Source of the DNA: Sphingomicrobium nitratireducens
GTDB taxonomy: Bacteria; Pseudomonadota; Alphaproteobacteria; Sphingomonadales; Sphingomonadaceae
Assembly: GCF_026157035.1 (NCBI RefSeq)
Contig: NZ_JANJZA010000001.1
Location: 1,591,001 to 1,655,000 of the forward strand
Direction: 5' to 3'
Length of the DNA: 64,000 nt
The translations under genes and the position numbers were made by a program. This document shows positions 55,178 through 64,000 of this stretch, in pieces. The notes beneath the pieces were generated by a model, which searched no databases, had not been told where the DNA came from, and saw nothing but the letters and a program-made list of their open reading frames with translations. How positions within the stretch are numbered: the first letter of the stretch is position 1; the number at the start of each line of letters is the position of its first letter.

Positions 55178-56163
55178 CCCTTGTTGCGGTTGGCGGCGCG
55201 CTCGCGCATCGCATCGACCATCCGGTCGGGCCTGGGATCGGCATCGGGGCGCGAAGGCCAGCCTTCGCGCTGCTTGGAGCGGTCGCCGTCGGTTTCCTCG
55301 GTCTGGTCGTGGAACAGCACGACCTGCGTGTCGAACGGCATGTCGATCCCGGCCTTGGTCAGTGCCCCCGCGATCGCTTCGATCACGTCGCTGCGCGTCT
55401 TGGTCGACCGGCTCTGGTTGGCCTCGGTCCACCAGCGAGCCTTGAGGGTGATCCAGCTCGCATCCAGCGACCAGACGAGGATCGCGGGCGGCGGTTCGGC
55501 GAGCACGCCCTCGACGCCCTTCACAGCCTCGATCATCACCGTTTTGGCGGTCGCGATGTCATCGCCATAGCCGATCCCGACCTGATACTCGCTGCGCCGC
55601 TCGGGATAGGCGGTCGTGACGCGGATCGGGTCCGAATAGATCTGGCTGTTGGGAATGATCACCCGCTCGCCATCGAAGGTGCGGATGAAGGTCGCGCGCG
55701 TCTCGATCATCTCGACGCGGCCCTCATAGTCGCCGCTCTCGATCTCGTCGCCGATCTTGAAGGGCTGGCGGATGAGGATGAGAATGCCCGCGAACAGGTT
55801 CTGGAAAATGTCCTTGAACGCGAACCCGATGGCGAGACCGCCGATGCCCAGCGTCGAGATCAGCTGTGCAGGCGTCAGCGATGGCAGAACGACCGTCAGC
55901 GCCACGAAGGTGCCGATGACCAGCAGCACCCAGTAGACGATGCGCGAGAGGACGAGCGACAATTGCGCGTTCCCGTCGCCGAACTGGGTCCGCGCGATCA
56001 CCGTCCGGATCGTGCGCGCGACGAGCATGAAGACGATGAAGACGACCGCCGCGATGACCATCTTGGGCAACAGCTGGAAGAAACCCTCGACCATGGCGTC
56101 GATGGTCTCCCAGCTGGCGGAAATGTCGGCGTCGACGCGGTCGAGGGTGGAATTGGTGCTCAT
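55174..56163 (-). CDS. Small-conductance mechanosensitive channel (MscS family)
   Basis: 329 aa. Three N-terminal helices; the pore-lining TM3 is in GIGGLAIGFAFKDIFQNLFAGILIL, followed by the beta domain (FKIGDEIESGDYEGRVEMI, VIIPNSQIYSDP) and a C-terminal alpha/beta part. The extra charged tail (about 300-329) is variable in the family. Convergent with and 4 bases overlapping the TauE gene. Confidence 0.92.
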   Translation of the reverse strand: MSTNSTLDRVDADISASWETIDAMVEGFFQLLPKMVIAAVVFIVFMLVARTIRTVIARTQFGDGNAQLSLVLSRIVYWVLLVIGTFVALTVVLPSLTPAQLISTLGIGGLAIGFAFKDIFQNLFAGILILIRQPFKIGDEIESGDYEGRVEMIETRATFIRTFDGERVIIPNSQIYSDPIRVTTAYPERRSEYQVGIGYGDDIATAKTVMIEAVKGVEGVLAEPPPAILVWSLDASWITLKARWWTEANQSRSTKTRSDVIEAIAGALTKAGIDMPFDTQVVLFHDQTEETDGDRSKQREGWPSRPDADPRPDRMVDAMRERAANRNKG

Positions 56164-56222
56164 GCCCCCGTGAACGGGAGGCGGGCGGACGGGGTTCCCC
56201 TGCGCCCGCCCGCCGTCCGGGA

Positions 56223-59200
56223 CTATTCCTCGCCGATCATCTTCGCATTGTCGTCCGAATTGCGGTCGATGTAGCGATTGTAGGGGTCGATCCCGACATA
56301 GGTCGGCTTCTTCTCGCTGACGAATTCGAACGTCGCCTTGCCGTCCTTCACGGCGCGCTCATCGAGCAGGATCACGTCGTCCTTGCCGAACGTGCCGAAC
56401 CCGGGGCGTGCAGTGAACAGACCGATCTCGACCGGTTCGGCGAGCGCAACCTTGGTCTCCTTGCCCTTGCCGTCGGCCTCGAACTTGGCCGCCTCGACCG
56501 TGACGCTGGTGCGCCATTTGTCGCCGTCGCGCTCGGTCTTGCTGCCGGTCACCTTGAAGTCGTAGAGCACGATCTTCTCGAGCAGGTCCTCGATCAGCTT
56601 GCGCTCCGCCTCGCTCGTCGCCTCCGCCTTGAGCTCGTTCACGAAATCGACCGAGCGGTGGTAGGGCGCGCCCTTGAACTTCCACTTGTCGATGAAGCGG
56701 GATAGCGCGCGGTTGACCCGGTCCTCGCCCATCCGGTGCGCGAGCAGGGCCCAGACGTGGCCGCCCTTGCGGTAGTGGATGTAGGCCTGGTTCTCCATGC
56801 GCACGAGCGGCAGTTCCTCGATCGCCTCGCCCTTGCGGCCGCGCAGGTAGCGGTCGAGCTCGTACTTGAGGAAGCGCCGCATCTGGTCGTCACCCAGCCG
56901 GTTCTTCATCACCATCAGCGCCGAGTAGCTGGCCATCGTCTCGGTGGTCAGCGCATCGCCCTGCATGCCCGCACCGATCACCTGGTGCGCCCAGTATTGG
57001 TGCCCCAGTTCGTGCGCCACGACATAGGTGATAAAGTCGGTGTCCTCGGGCCCGTCGACGCGCGAGGTGAAGCCGATCCCTTCGGAATAGGGCATCGTCC
57101 CTGCGAAGGCCTGTGCGAAGGTCGCATAGCGCGGGAACTCGATGATCCGCGCATAGTCGAACTGGTAGTCGCCGAAATTGGCCTCGTAATAGTCGAGACT
57201 GTCTTCCATCGCGTCGAGCATCCGCTCGACGTTCCAGTCGTGACCCTCGTGGTAATAGACCTGGAGCTTGATGTCGCCATGCTGGCGCTCGGCAATCTCG
57301 TAGTCGCCCGACTGGATCGAGAAGAAGTGCAGGATCGGCGCGGGGCTGACGAAGCGCGCGGTGCGGCGCCCGTCCTTGACCATGTCCGACACCTTGTTGC
57401 CCGGCGCGATCGGCACCTGATCCGCGTCGGTCGTCAGCGTGATGTCGCTGTTGACCCAGTCGATCGCCAGCGCGTTCTTGCGCGTGGCCGACATGTCCTC
57501 GAGCTTGGCCGGCCGCAATTCGGGAGGAAGTCCCTGGCGCCGCCGTGCCTGCCGGTCGTCGAGAAGCCCCGAACGGTCCATCCCGATGGCCGGCGAGAAG
57601 GCGCGGTTGTTCACGAAGGTCGTGTCGGGCGTGATGCTGGTCGCCGGCCCGGACGCGCGGAAGCCCTCGTAATCGATCCGCGAGGTGAAGTTCATGACCG
57701 TCTTCGCGCCCGGCGCGAGCGGCTGCTCGAACCGGTAGATGCGATAGCCATATTCCTCGTCGTTCGAGACGAGCTTGGCCCCGTCGATGTCGATCCTGTC
57801 ATATTCGACGTCGAGCCCGCCTTCGCGCACGTGGAGGTCGCGGATCGGCTGGTCGCTGTCATTCTCCAGATCGAAGCGCCCGTTCACGACCAGCTTGCGC
57901 TCGTCCGGGAACAGCTCGGCGTCGAGTTTCACGTCGGTGACGATCGGCTGCACGAGATCCTCGTATTTGAGGTACTTCTTCTCGAAGTCCGCCATCAGCT
58001 TCTCGGTCTCGTCGCTGGTTCGATACTCGTTGAGGACCTTGATGTTATAGTGGGTGAAGGCGCCCAGCCCGGCCATCGCGACCAGCGCGACCGCCGCGGT
58101 CGCCATCGGGCCCTTGCCGATGCCGTTGTTGCGCACGCGGCGCAGGCGCTGGCGCAGGGCGAGATCGCCCCCGCGCGGCCACAGCACGTGCGCGACCACC
58201 GCAAGGAACACCGCAAACGCCGTCCAGTAGGCCTGGAGCGTGAAGGCACCCAGGATGTAGGGGCCGACCCCGACCATGTCGCTCAACGGCACCGACGGGC
58301 TGTCGGCGTAGATGTAGAGCGGGTTGCTATAGCCCATGTTGGCCACGACGATTGTCGCGAGGAACCAGGCGAGGATGATCCCCCAGCCGGCATACTTGTT
58401 CGGGCTCAACGCCTGGATCACGACCGCGAGCACCGCGATCAGCGCGCCGTCGATCGCGCTGGGCAGGATGAACCAGCCGACATACTGGGCGATCCCGAAC
58501 TCGTTCGCACCCGAGGTCGCCTGGTAGAACAGGCCCATCAGCATCCCCGCCACGTTGACCAGCATGATGACGAGGAACACCGCGATGATCTTCGGGATCG
58601 TCATCGCCCACGCCGGAACCGGCGCGCTGTCAACGATCTCGTTCAACTTGTTGTCGCGCTCGCGCCAGACGAGCTCGCCGCCGTAGAAGGCCGCGATGAT
58701 CAGGATGAAGATCTGGAAGTTGCCGCGCACCTGGTCAATCGTGTTGGCGACCGTGGGATAGGCCGCCGTGCCATAGAGGCTCTGGTTGCCCCACAGCGAG
58801 GTCGCGGTGAAACCGAGTGCGAGCAGGACGAGAACGCTCAGCCCCGGACTTTTGAGGATCTGGCGGATCTCGAGGCGGGTGCGCGCCATGAACTGCGCGG
58901 CGTGCGAGATCGTCTCGGGCGCCGCGATGCCCGACCCGCCGAGCGTCGGCGGGATGGCGGCAATCTTTTCCTCGCGCGCCTTCTTCTTGGCGAGCTTGCG
59001 CACACGGCGCTTCGATGCGGGCTTCTCCGACATCGAGAAGCGCCACCAGGCGATTGCGACGAACAGCACGCCGAGGCCGAGCGAGAAAAGGCGGTTGAAC
59101 AGCATCTTGCCTTCGAGCGGGACCAGCCGCGTGTTCATCTCGAACGGCGTCCAGTAGCGCACCGTCTCGCTGAGCGAGCCCATGCCGAGCGGCTCGAAAC

Positions 59201-59819
59201 GGGCATAGGTCGGCTGCAATTCGGGATTGCCGCTGATCACCGTGGTGACGACGAGATAACCGACCACCAGCGCGACGACCGCGACATAGCTCCACATCAT
59301 CGAACGCGTGATGGTGGCGAGCGCGAACAGGAGGGCGCTGGCGAAGAAGATGTTGACCACGCCGTGGGTCAGATAGGGCCACAGGTAATAGGACGCGACT
59401 TGCGGGCCGACCATTTCGGGATCGACCCAGGGCATGAGCGAGCCCACGAACGCGCCCAGCGGCACCGCGAGAAAGCCGAGCGCCGCGACGAGGAAGCCAC
59501 CGGTAAAGCGCCCCAGCACCATCTGCGTCTTCGTGACCGGCGTCGCGCGCACCATGGGCGCGAAGCCCGAGGCGTCGTCGCGGATGATGCCGTTGGCGAC
59601 GAAGGCCGTCACGACGAGCAGGTAGAAGATGCTCGCCGCCCCCGTCAGGATGGCGAGCGAATAAGGCGAATTCTCCTTGACCGCACCAAGCCCGCCGATC
59701 TGGACGCTGTCCGAGGCGGTCAGGCCGTAGCCGAGCAGGAAGAAGAGGAAGAGCGAGACCCAGAAGGTCGGGCTCTTGAGATGATAGCGCAGCTCGAAGG
59801 CGGCGATCTTGCCGATCAT
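56223..59819 (-). CDS. ABC-2 type permease fused to an M1-family metallopeptidase domain
   Basis: 1198 aa. Residues 1-260 form a first ABC-2 permease unit (six helices) and 310-600 a second. From about 640 to the end is a gluzincin (M1 aminopeptidase-like) domain with HELGH and a Glu about 20 residues on (TTETMAS), facing the periplasm by topology. In canonical M1 enzymes the GAMEN motif precedes; here GTMPYSEG stands there, so aminopeptidase specificity is unclear. 14 bases downstream of the ATPase gene; together they form an exporter or membrane-protein-processing complex. Confidence 0.85.
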   Translation of the reverse strand: MIGKIAAFELRYHLKSPTFWVSLFLFFLLGYGLTASDSVQIGGLGAVKENSPYSLAILTGAASIFYLLVVTAFVANGIIRDDASGFAPMVRATPVTKTQMVLGRFTGGFLVAALGFLAVPLGAFVGSLMPWVDPEMVGPQVASYYLWPYLTHGVVNIFFASALLFALATITRSMMWSYVAVVALVVGYLVVTTVISGNPELQPTYARFEPLGMGSLSETVRYWTPFEMNTRLVPLEGKMLFNRLFSLGLGVLFVAIAWWRFSMSEKPASKRRVRKLAKKKAREEKIAAIPPTLGGSGIAAPETISHAAQFMARTRLEIRQILKSPGLSVLVLLALGFTATSLWGNQSLYGTAAYPTVANTIDQVRGNFQIFILIIAAFYGGELVWRERDNKLNEIVDSAPVPAWAMTIPKIIAVFLVIMLVNVAGMLMGLFYQATSGANEFGIAQYVGWFILPSAIDGALIAVLAVVIQALSPNKYAGWGIILAWFLATIVVANMGYSNPLYIYADSPSVPLSDMVGVGPYILGAFTLQAYWTAFAVFLAVVAHVLWPRGGDLALRQRLRRVRNNGIGKGPMATAAVALVAMAGLGAFTHYNIKVLNEYRTSDETEKLMADFEKKYLKYEDLVQPIVTDVKLDAELFPDERKLVVNGRFDLENDSDQPIRDLHVREGGLDVEYDRIDIDGAKLVSNDEEYGYRIYRFEQPLAPGAKTVMNFTSRIDYEGFRASGPATSITPDTTFVNNRAFSPAIGMDRSGLLDDRQARRRQGLPPELRPAKLEDMSATRKNALAIDWVNSDITLTTDADQVPIAPGNKVSDMVKDGRRTARFVSPAPILHFFSIQSGDYEIAERQHGDIKLQVYYHEGHDWNVERMLDAMEDSLDYYEANFGDYQFDYARIIEFPRYATFAQAFAGTMPYSEGIGFTSRVDGPEDTDFITYVVAHELGHQYWAHQVIGAGMQGDALTTETMASYSALMVMKNRLGDDQMRRFLKYELDRYLRGRKGEAIEELPLVRMENQAYIHYRKGGHVWALLAHRMGEDRVNRALSRFIDKWKFKGAPYHRSVDFVNELKAEATSEAERKLIEDLLEKIVLYDFKVTGSKTERDGDKWRTSVTVEAAKFEADGKGKETKVALAEPVEIGLFTARPGFGTFGKDDVILLDERAVKDGKATFEFVSEKKPTYVGIDPYNRYIDRNSDDNAKMIGEE

Positions 59820-59833
59820 GATCCCGTCTCCCG

Positions 59834-60709
59834 TCAGGCTGCGCGGCGCAGCTGCGACAGGGTCGCGAAATAGACATCCTCGAGTCCGCCCTCGACCGGC
59901 TCGTAGCCCGCAGGCTGCGTATCGGAGAGGACGTGGACGATGGTCTTGCCCGCGAACAGGCGCGTCGAGATGACGTCGTGGCTCTCGCGGACCGCTTCGA
60001 CCGCGTCATGCTCGACCGTGGTCTTCCATACCTTGCCGCGCGTCTGCGCGATGAGGTCCGAAGGCTTGCCCTCGAGCTGGACGCGCCCGCCCGCGAGCAC
60101 CGCCATCAGCGGGCACAGGTCGGCGACGTCGTCGACGATATGGGTCGAGAGGATGACGACCTTCTCGTCCCCGATCCCGGCGAGCAGGTTGAGGAATCGG
60201 TTGCGCTCTTCCGGGTCGAGGCCCGCCGTCGGCTCGTCGACGATGATCAGGTCGGGATCGCCAATCAGCGCCTGCGCGATGCCGAAGCGCTGGCGCATGC
60301 CGCCCGAAAAGCCAGCGATCGACTTGTTGCGCACCGCCCACAGGTTGGTCTGTTCGAGCAGCGTCTCGACGACCGCCTTGCGATCGCCCTTCGCGGTGAT
60401 GCCCTTGAGCACCGCCATGTGGTCGAGCATCTGGTAGGCCGAGACGCGCGGATAGACGCCGAAATCCTGCGGCAGATAGCCCAGCCGGCGGCGCAGCTTG
60501 TCGGGCTCGGCAAGCACGTCCAGCCCGTCGAATACGATGCTGCCCTCGCTCGGCGTCTGCAGCGTCGCAATGGTGCGCATCAGCGTCGACTTGCCCGCGC
60601 CGTTGGGACCGAGCAGCCCGTACATGCCACGCGGGATCGACAGGTTGACGTCGTCCAGCGCCTGCGTGCCGTTGGGATAGGTGTGCGAAAGCGATTTGAT
60701 CTCGAGCAT
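59834..60709 (-). CDS. ABC transporter ATP-binding protein
   Basis: 291 aa. Walker A GPNGAGKSTLM, signature FSGGMRQRFGIAQAL, Walker B LIIVDEPTAGLDPEERN, H-loop STHIVDD; the C-terminal 70 residues are the regulatory extension common in ABC-2 export ATPases. It energises the following permease-peptidase fusion. Promoter region 60710-60760 contains a strong palindrome. Confidence 0.93.
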   Translation of the reverse strand: MLEIKSLSHTYPNGTQALDDVNLSIPRGMYGLLGPNGAGKSTLMRTIATLQTPSEGSIVFDGLDVLAEPDKLRRRLGYLPQDFGVYPRVSAYQMLDHMAVLKGITAKGDRKAVVETLLEQTNLWAVRNKSIAGFSGGMRQRFGIAQALIGDPDLIIVDEPTAGLDPEERNRFLNLLAGIGDEKVVILSTHIVDDVADLCPLMAVLAGGRVQLEGKPSDLIAQTRGKVWKTTVEHDAVEAVRESHDVISTRLFAGKTIVHVLSDTQPAGYEPVEGGLEDVYFATLSQLRRAA

Positions 60710-60733
60710 GGGGCCCCCGGAAATGAAATAGGC

Positions 60734-60751
60734 GTATTATGAATCTAATAC
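60734..60751. promoter_or_regulatory. Operator-like palindrome upstream of the ABC-peptidase operon
   Basis: Perfect inverted repeat GTATTA-N6-TAATAC, 25 bases upstream of the ATPase ATG, in an AT-rich patch of an otherwise GC-rich gap. TAATAC can double as a -10 element, so a repressor here would block transcription. GntR/YtrA- or PadR-type regulators use similar sites for ABC-2 operons; no regulator gene is adjacent. Confidence 0.5.
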
Positions 60752-60882
60752 AGTATGGCGGATCGCGTGCAAGTCGCCAATCGCCCTTCGACGAATGGGC
60801 GAGCGGAACCGGCAAAAGCCCCCCTTGTCTCCGCTCGCGGCTTCCGACAGGGTGCGCCGCGCTTCCCATCAGGAGATGAACC

Positions 60883-61827
60883 TTGAGCCTGCCCCCCATC
60901 CTCCAGAATCTTCGCATTCCCGTCATCGGCGCGCCGCTGTTCATCATCTCGCATCCCGCGCTCGTCATCGCGCAGTGCAAGGCCGGCATCGTCGGCAGCT
61001 TCCCCGCGCTCAACGCGCGCCCCGCGAGCCAGCTCGACGAGTGGCTGCACGAGATCAAGGAAGCGCTCGCCAAACACGACGCCGAAAATCCCGACAGCCC
61101 GTCGGCGCCCTTCGCGGTCAACCAGATCGTCCACCCCACGAACACGCGCTTCGAGGAGGACATGGTGATCTGCGAGAAGCACAAGGTGCCGATCGTGATC
61201 ACCTCGCTCGGCGCGCGCGAGGAATTGAACACCGCGGTCCACGGCTGGGGCGGCATCACGCTGCACGACATCATCAACAACCGCTTTGCGCGAAAGGCGC
61301 TCGAAAAGGGCGCCGACGGCCTCATCGCGGTCGCGGCCGGTGCGGGCGGCCATGCCGGCAAGATCTCGCCCTTCGCGCTGATCCAGGAAATCCGCGAATT
61401 CTTCGATGGCCCGCTCATCCTCTCGGGCGCGATCGCGCGCGGCCAGTCGGTGCTCGCGGCTCAGGCGATGGGTGCCGATCTCGCCTATATCGGCTCGCCC
61501 TTCATCGCCACGCACGAAGCGCGCGCCATTCCCGAATACAAGGAAGAGATCGTCAAGTCGGGCGCCGACGACATCGTCGCCTCCTCGCTCTTCACCGGCA
61601 TCCACGGCAACTACCTCAAGGGCTCGATCGTGCGCGCGGGAATGGACCCCGACACGCTGCCCGAAAGCGACCCCAGCAAGATGAATTTCGGCGGCGCCAA
61701 GGCGTGGAAGGACATCTGGGGGTCCGGCCAAGGCATCGGCGCGGTCAAGGAAGTGGTCGGCGCCGGCGACCTCGTCGCCCGCCTCGCGTCGGAATATGCG
61801 CAAGCGAAGACCGCGATCTGCGGCTAG
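60883..61827 (+). CDS. Nitronate monooxygenase-type flavoprotein (NMO/2-nitropropane dioxygenase family)
   Basis: 314-aa FMN-dependent TIM-barrel enzyme. Family motifs are IPVIGAPLFIIS at the start, GADGLIAVAAGAGGHAGK, PLILSGAIARGQ and GADLAYIGSPFIAT (phosphate binding). Oxidises alkyl nitronates, or may act as an enoyl reductase-like flavoprotein. The TTG start at 60883 is chosen because AGGAGA precedes it at good spacing and no upstream ATG is in frame. Confidence 0.86.
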   Translation: MSLPPILQNLRIPVIGAPLFIISHPALVIAQCKAGIVGSFPALNARPASQLDEWLHEIKEALAKHDAENPDSPSAPFAVNQIVHPTNTRFEEDMVICEKHKVPIVITSLGAREELNTAVHGWGGITLHDIINNRFARKALEKGADGLIAVAAGAGGHAGKISPFALIQEIREFFDGPLILSGAIARGQSVLAAQAMGADLAYIGSPFIATHEARAIPEYKEEIVKSGADDIVASSLFTGIHGNYLKGSIVRAGMDPDTLPESDPSKMNFGGAKAWKDIWGSGQGIGAVKEVVGAGDLVARLASEYAQAKTAICG

Positions 61828-61830
61828 CGC

Positions 61831-62316
61831 TCAGCCGCGGTCGTAGAGGCCGCGCTCGAGCCGCCCCATCAGCGCGCGTGCCGGGCTTTCGCCGGGCACC
61901 TCCGCGACCTGGCCCTCGTCGAGCCGTTTGACGCGCTCGTAAAGGTCGGCGCTCTGCTCGATCAGCTTGCGTGCCGCGACGGGCAGCGTCGACACCACTT
62001 CGGCATCGCTCTCGTTGGCATGGCCGAGCCGGCGCTCCGGGCGACGCCCGTCATGCCCCGAAATCTCCCCGCTTTCGACCGCGCGCTGGGTCAGCAGCCA
62101 GGCGACGATGTGCATGATGCGCGTCGTGACCTTGAGCGATTCGCAGGCGAACCCGACCCGCGCGAACGGCTCGAGTTCCTGTCGGTCGGCCCGCCCCTCG
62201 GCGTCGAAATAGGCGCGCGCCTCGTCGGCGAGGAGCATCGCCTCGGTGTATAGAGCCTCGATCAGTCGCGGCGTGATGCGCGTCTCGGGTCCGGCGGAGT
62301 GGAGCGATTCGTCCAT
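61831..62316 (-). CDS. rcdA: DUF1465 protein, likely RcdA (CtrA degradation adaptor)
   Basis: 161-aa helical protein. The segment LYTEAMLLADEARAYFD and ESLKVTTRIMHIVAWLLTQRA are strongly characteristic of DUF1465/RcdA. In Caulobacter RcdA is an adaptor joining CpdR-primed ClpXP to substrates such as CtrA; the matching clpP and clpX genes are in this window. Convergent with the nitronate monooxygenase (3-base gap). Confidence 0.85.
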   Translation of the reverse strand: MDESLHSAGPETRITPRLIEALYTEAMLLADEARAYFDAEGRADRQELEPFARVGFACESLKVTTRIMHIVAWLLTQRAVESGEISGHDGRRPERRLGHANESDAEVVSTLPVAARKLIEQSADLYERVKRLDEGQVAEVPGESPARALMGRLERGLYDRG

Positions 62317-62413
62317 AACGATTACGAAAATGCCAGTTTCGGCCTGTCATGGGAACGCCCCAGCAGTGCCTTTGTGGCATGTCGCAACCCCTTGTCCCGA
62401 GGCGGGACAGGCG

Positions 62414-62611
62414 TCACGCGATGATATCGGGCGTGCTGTCGTCGAGCAGCAGCTGGATCTCGTCCTTGAGCACCAGCTTCTGTTTCTTGAGACGCGCCAG
62501 TTCGAGCTGGTCGACATTTCCCGCCTCGCGCAGCCGCTCGATCTCTTCGTCGAGTCGCCGATGCTGTTGCCTGAGCGCCGCGATCAGGACGGCGGGTTCG
62601 TCGTCGTTCAT
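62414..62611 (-). CDS. DUF465 (YdcH) family small protein
   Basis: 65-aa helical, heptad-rich protein (LRQQHRRLDEEIERLREAG; LARLKKQKLVLKDEIQLL), the YdcH/DUF465 pattern. Function unknown. ATG 62611 selected over an open frame extending 48 codons upstream whose composition is not protein-like. Divergent from a second DUF465 gene 167 bases away. Confidence 0.82.
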   Translation of the reverse strand: MNDDEPAVLIAALRQQHRRLDEEIERLREAGNVDQLELARLKKQKLVLKDEIQLLLDDSTPDIIA

Positions 62612-62778
62612 GGGTGGCAATCTACTCCAAGCATCCTTCGCAGTCATCCGCCATTCCCGCGACCGGTAACGACGAACGCCGCCTCCCCGTCGGCAGCACG
62701 AATGTCGCCAAGGCGACAAGGCGCCAAAAACATGCTTTACTGATCGCCTCGTCAATCACTGGATTGAAAGGAAGTCCG

Positions 62779-62934
62779 ATGGACAAAGCCCAGGTCGAGG
62801 CACTCGAGAAGAAACACCAGGCACTGCATGCTCGCATCGATACCGAAGAGCATCGAGTTCACCCCGACGAGGTACTGATCCACCGGCTCAAGAAGGAAAA
62901 GTTGAGAATCAAGGACGCGATGGTCGGGCATTAG
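62779..62934 (+). CDS. DUF465 (YdcH) family small protein
   Basis: 51 aa; VEALEKKHQALHARIDTEEHR and LIHRLKKEKLRIKDAM follow the same helix-turn-helix coiled pattern as the neighbour. AAAGGAAG sits 5-6 bases before ATG 62779. Function unknown. Ends at a bidirectional hairpin shared with the convergent dksA. Confidence 0.85.
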   Translation: MDKAQVEALEKKHQALHARIDTEEHRVHPDEVLIHRLKKEKLRIKDAMVGH

Positions 62935-62951
62935 GCGCCCAGCCGATCACG

Positions 62952-62988
62952 AAAAAGGCCGGCACTCCCATGAGGAGGCCGGCCTTTT
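62952..62988. terminator. Bidirectional terminator between the DUF465 gene and dksA
   Basis: Stem AAAAGGCCGGC/GCCGGCCTTTT with a 14-base loop: A-run on one side, T-run on the other, so it works for both converging genes. Confidence 0.88.
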
Positions 62989-63012
62989 CGATTCCAGGAA
63001 CGACTCCGCGCG

Positions 63013-63480
63013 TCAGTCGGTGCGGTCGTCGCGGCTGACGCGTTCGGTCCGCTCGTGCTTTTCCTGCGCCTCGAGCGTCATCGTCGCGATCGGACGCGCC
63101 TCGAGCCGCTGCAGCGCGATCGGGTCGCCGGTCACTTCGCAATAGCCATATTCGCCTTCGTAGAGACGACGGATGGCGGCATCGATCTTGGCGATCAGCT
63201 TGCGCTGGCGGTCGCGGGTGCGAAGCTCGATCGACCAGTCGGTCTCCGAGGAGGCGCGGTCGGCGAGGTCGGGTTCGCGAAGGCTGTCGACCTGGAGCTG
63301 CGCCATGGTCGCGCGGCTTTCCTCGACGATCGATTCCTTCCAGTCCTTGAGCTTGGCAAGGAAGTAGGCGCGCTGCTTGACGCCCATGAATTCTTCATCG
63401 TCACTCGGACGATACTTGTCGTCGAGAACGATCTCGTCGAATTTTGCGGTCCCTTGAAGGTCCTTGAGCGCAGTAGCCAA
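63013..63480 (-). CDS. dksA: RNA polymerase-binding transcription factor DksA
   Basis: 155 aa. Long coiled coil entering the RNA polymerase secondary channel, with DLADRA matching the DxxDxA tip motif. The zinc-finger region reads GYCEVTGDPIALQRLEARP and keeps only one of the usual four cysteines, as in many alphaproteobacterial DksA proteins. Acts with ppGpp in the stringent response. A standard promoter region (63481-63740) precedes it, with no other gene visible. Confidence 0.93.
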   Translation of the reverse strand: MATALKDLQGTAKFDEIVLDDKYRPSDDEEFMGVKQRAYFLAKLKDWKESIVEESRATMAQLQVDSLREPDLADRASSETDWSIELRTRDRQRKLIAKIDAAIRRLYEGEYGYCEVTGDPIALQRLEARPIATMTLEAQEKHERTERVSRDDRTD

Positions 63481-63758
63481 CTATCCCTCCCCGTCACAGG
63501 CCTCACCGCTGCCGCGACAAGCCAGAGCCAGGCGGCCGGCGAAGGCGATTTCGTTCGGCAATCCCGATACTTAGATGGGATGCCGTTGCCCCGAGGGCTG
63601 CCCTATACGTAGCAAGCACGTGATTAACAAGGACTGACCGCGAAACGATCGGCAAAACTTTGGGGACTGTTGCGGGGATAGCGCAGGAAGAGGCGCGAAA
63701 CTGCGGGAAATACGCTCCTTGCCCTCGTGGGTGAATTAATCGCATGGTGACTCCCGTC

Positions 63759-64000
63759 ATGCGGATTTTGCTCACCAACGACGACGGAATCCACGCCCCG
63801 GGCATGGCCGTTCTCGAACGACTCGCCGCCCCGCTTGCGAGCGACCTGTGGGTCGTCGCCCCCTCGGAAGAGCAATCTGGCGCCGGGCACAGCCTCACCC
63901 TCTCCCGCCCTCTTCGCATCCGCAAGTTGGGCGAGCAGCGCTTCGCGGTGACGGGCACCCCGACCGATTCGGTCATGCTCGCGCTCGGCCACCTGATGAA
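63759..64000 (+). CDS. surE: 5'-nucleotidase SurE, N-terminal part
   Basis: About 80 residues are visible before the window ends. [16 protein letters not shown] has the metal-binding DD pair of SurE, followed by [16 protein letters not shown] with the family Asn/Ser site region, and [10 protein letters not shown] nucleoside-monophosphate phosphatase linked to stationary-phase survival. ATG 63759 matches the family start; an in-frame ATG at 63744 would add five residues. Confidence 0.95.
   Translation, partial: MRILLTNDDGIHAPGMAVLERLAAPLASDLWVVAPSEEQSGAGHSLTLSRPLRIRKLGEQRFAVTGTPTDSVMLALGHLM

Noticed and set aside
56736-59873. A 1045-codon plus-strand frame opposite the ABC-peptidase gene
   Set aside because: Antisense to a gene with clear motifs; composition is that of reverse-complement coding DNA.
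63503-63992. Minus-strand frames over the surE start region
   Set aside because: They are antisense to the SurE N-terminus, which has an unmistakable [11 protein letters not shown] motif.

Overview
The window is chromosomal DNA of an alphaproteobacterium, most likely order Sphingomonadales. The evidence is very high GC over most of its length, sphingomonad-style proteins (RcdA/DUF1465, DUF3089, a Thr-type alkaline phosphatase of the Sphingomonas SPAP kind, an Ala/Lys-rich trigger-factor tail) and alphaproteobacterial gene orders. No replication origin, rRNA, CRISPR array, transposase or integrase was seen. tRNA genes for His, Val, Leu and Lys are present.

Layout. 1-2.6 kb: cytochrome c maturation operon ccmC-D-E-F, with ccmF cut by the window edge. 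2.6-5.4 kb: leucine-type dehydrogenase, tRNA-His, a Crp/Fnr regulator, tRNA-Val and HU. 5.5-13.4 kb: a minus-strand proteostasis block in the conserved order tig-clpP-clpX-lon-hup, with a glycosyltransferase and a CPBP membrane protein inserted. 13.4-18 kb: tRNA-Leu, a tiny proline-rich ORF, a three-gene lipoprotein/M48 protease operon and a Thr-nucleophile alkaline phosphatase. 18-21.2 kb: gatCAB. 21.3-23.8 kb: DUF3089 hydrolase, ruvX, pyrB. 23.8-28 kb: a ParA ATPase and a ribbon-helix-helix-like partner, flanked on both sides by SPOR-domain repeat proteins. 28-33.4 kb: serB and miaA with overlapping divergent starts, a short ketol-acid reductoisomerase, a BLUF photoreceptor and mutL. 33.5-39 kb: the elongasome operon mreB-mreC-mreD-mrdA-rodA, then tRNA-Lys and a metallophosphatase.

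40.0-51.3 kb is a distinct, visibly AT-richer accessory segment. It carries a stand-alone receiver, a large membrane histidine kinase, two PilZ (c-di-GMP-type) proteins, a winged-helix regulator, a FixJ/LuxR response regulator, and an alternative chaperone-usher pilus operon (small exported protein, two pilins, TcfC-like usher, chaperone). One PilZ gene is split by an in-frame TGA. I read the segment as a pilus locus with its own signalling genes, partly decaying. The perfect decamer GAACATGTTA occurs upstream of two of its regulatory genes.

51.3-64 kb returns to core composition: galE; a persulfide-dioxygenase-like protein, two half-size YeeE/YedE transporters and a TauE/SafE permease (reduced-sulfur detoxification); an MscS channel; an ABC exporter whose permease is fused to an M1-type metallopeptidase, with a clear palindrome in front; a nitronate monooxygenase; rcdA; two small DUF465 proteins; dksA; and the start of surE.

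Translational coupling is common (ATGA, GTGA and TGATG overlaps). Several convergent gene pairs end on a shared CTAG tetranucleotide.
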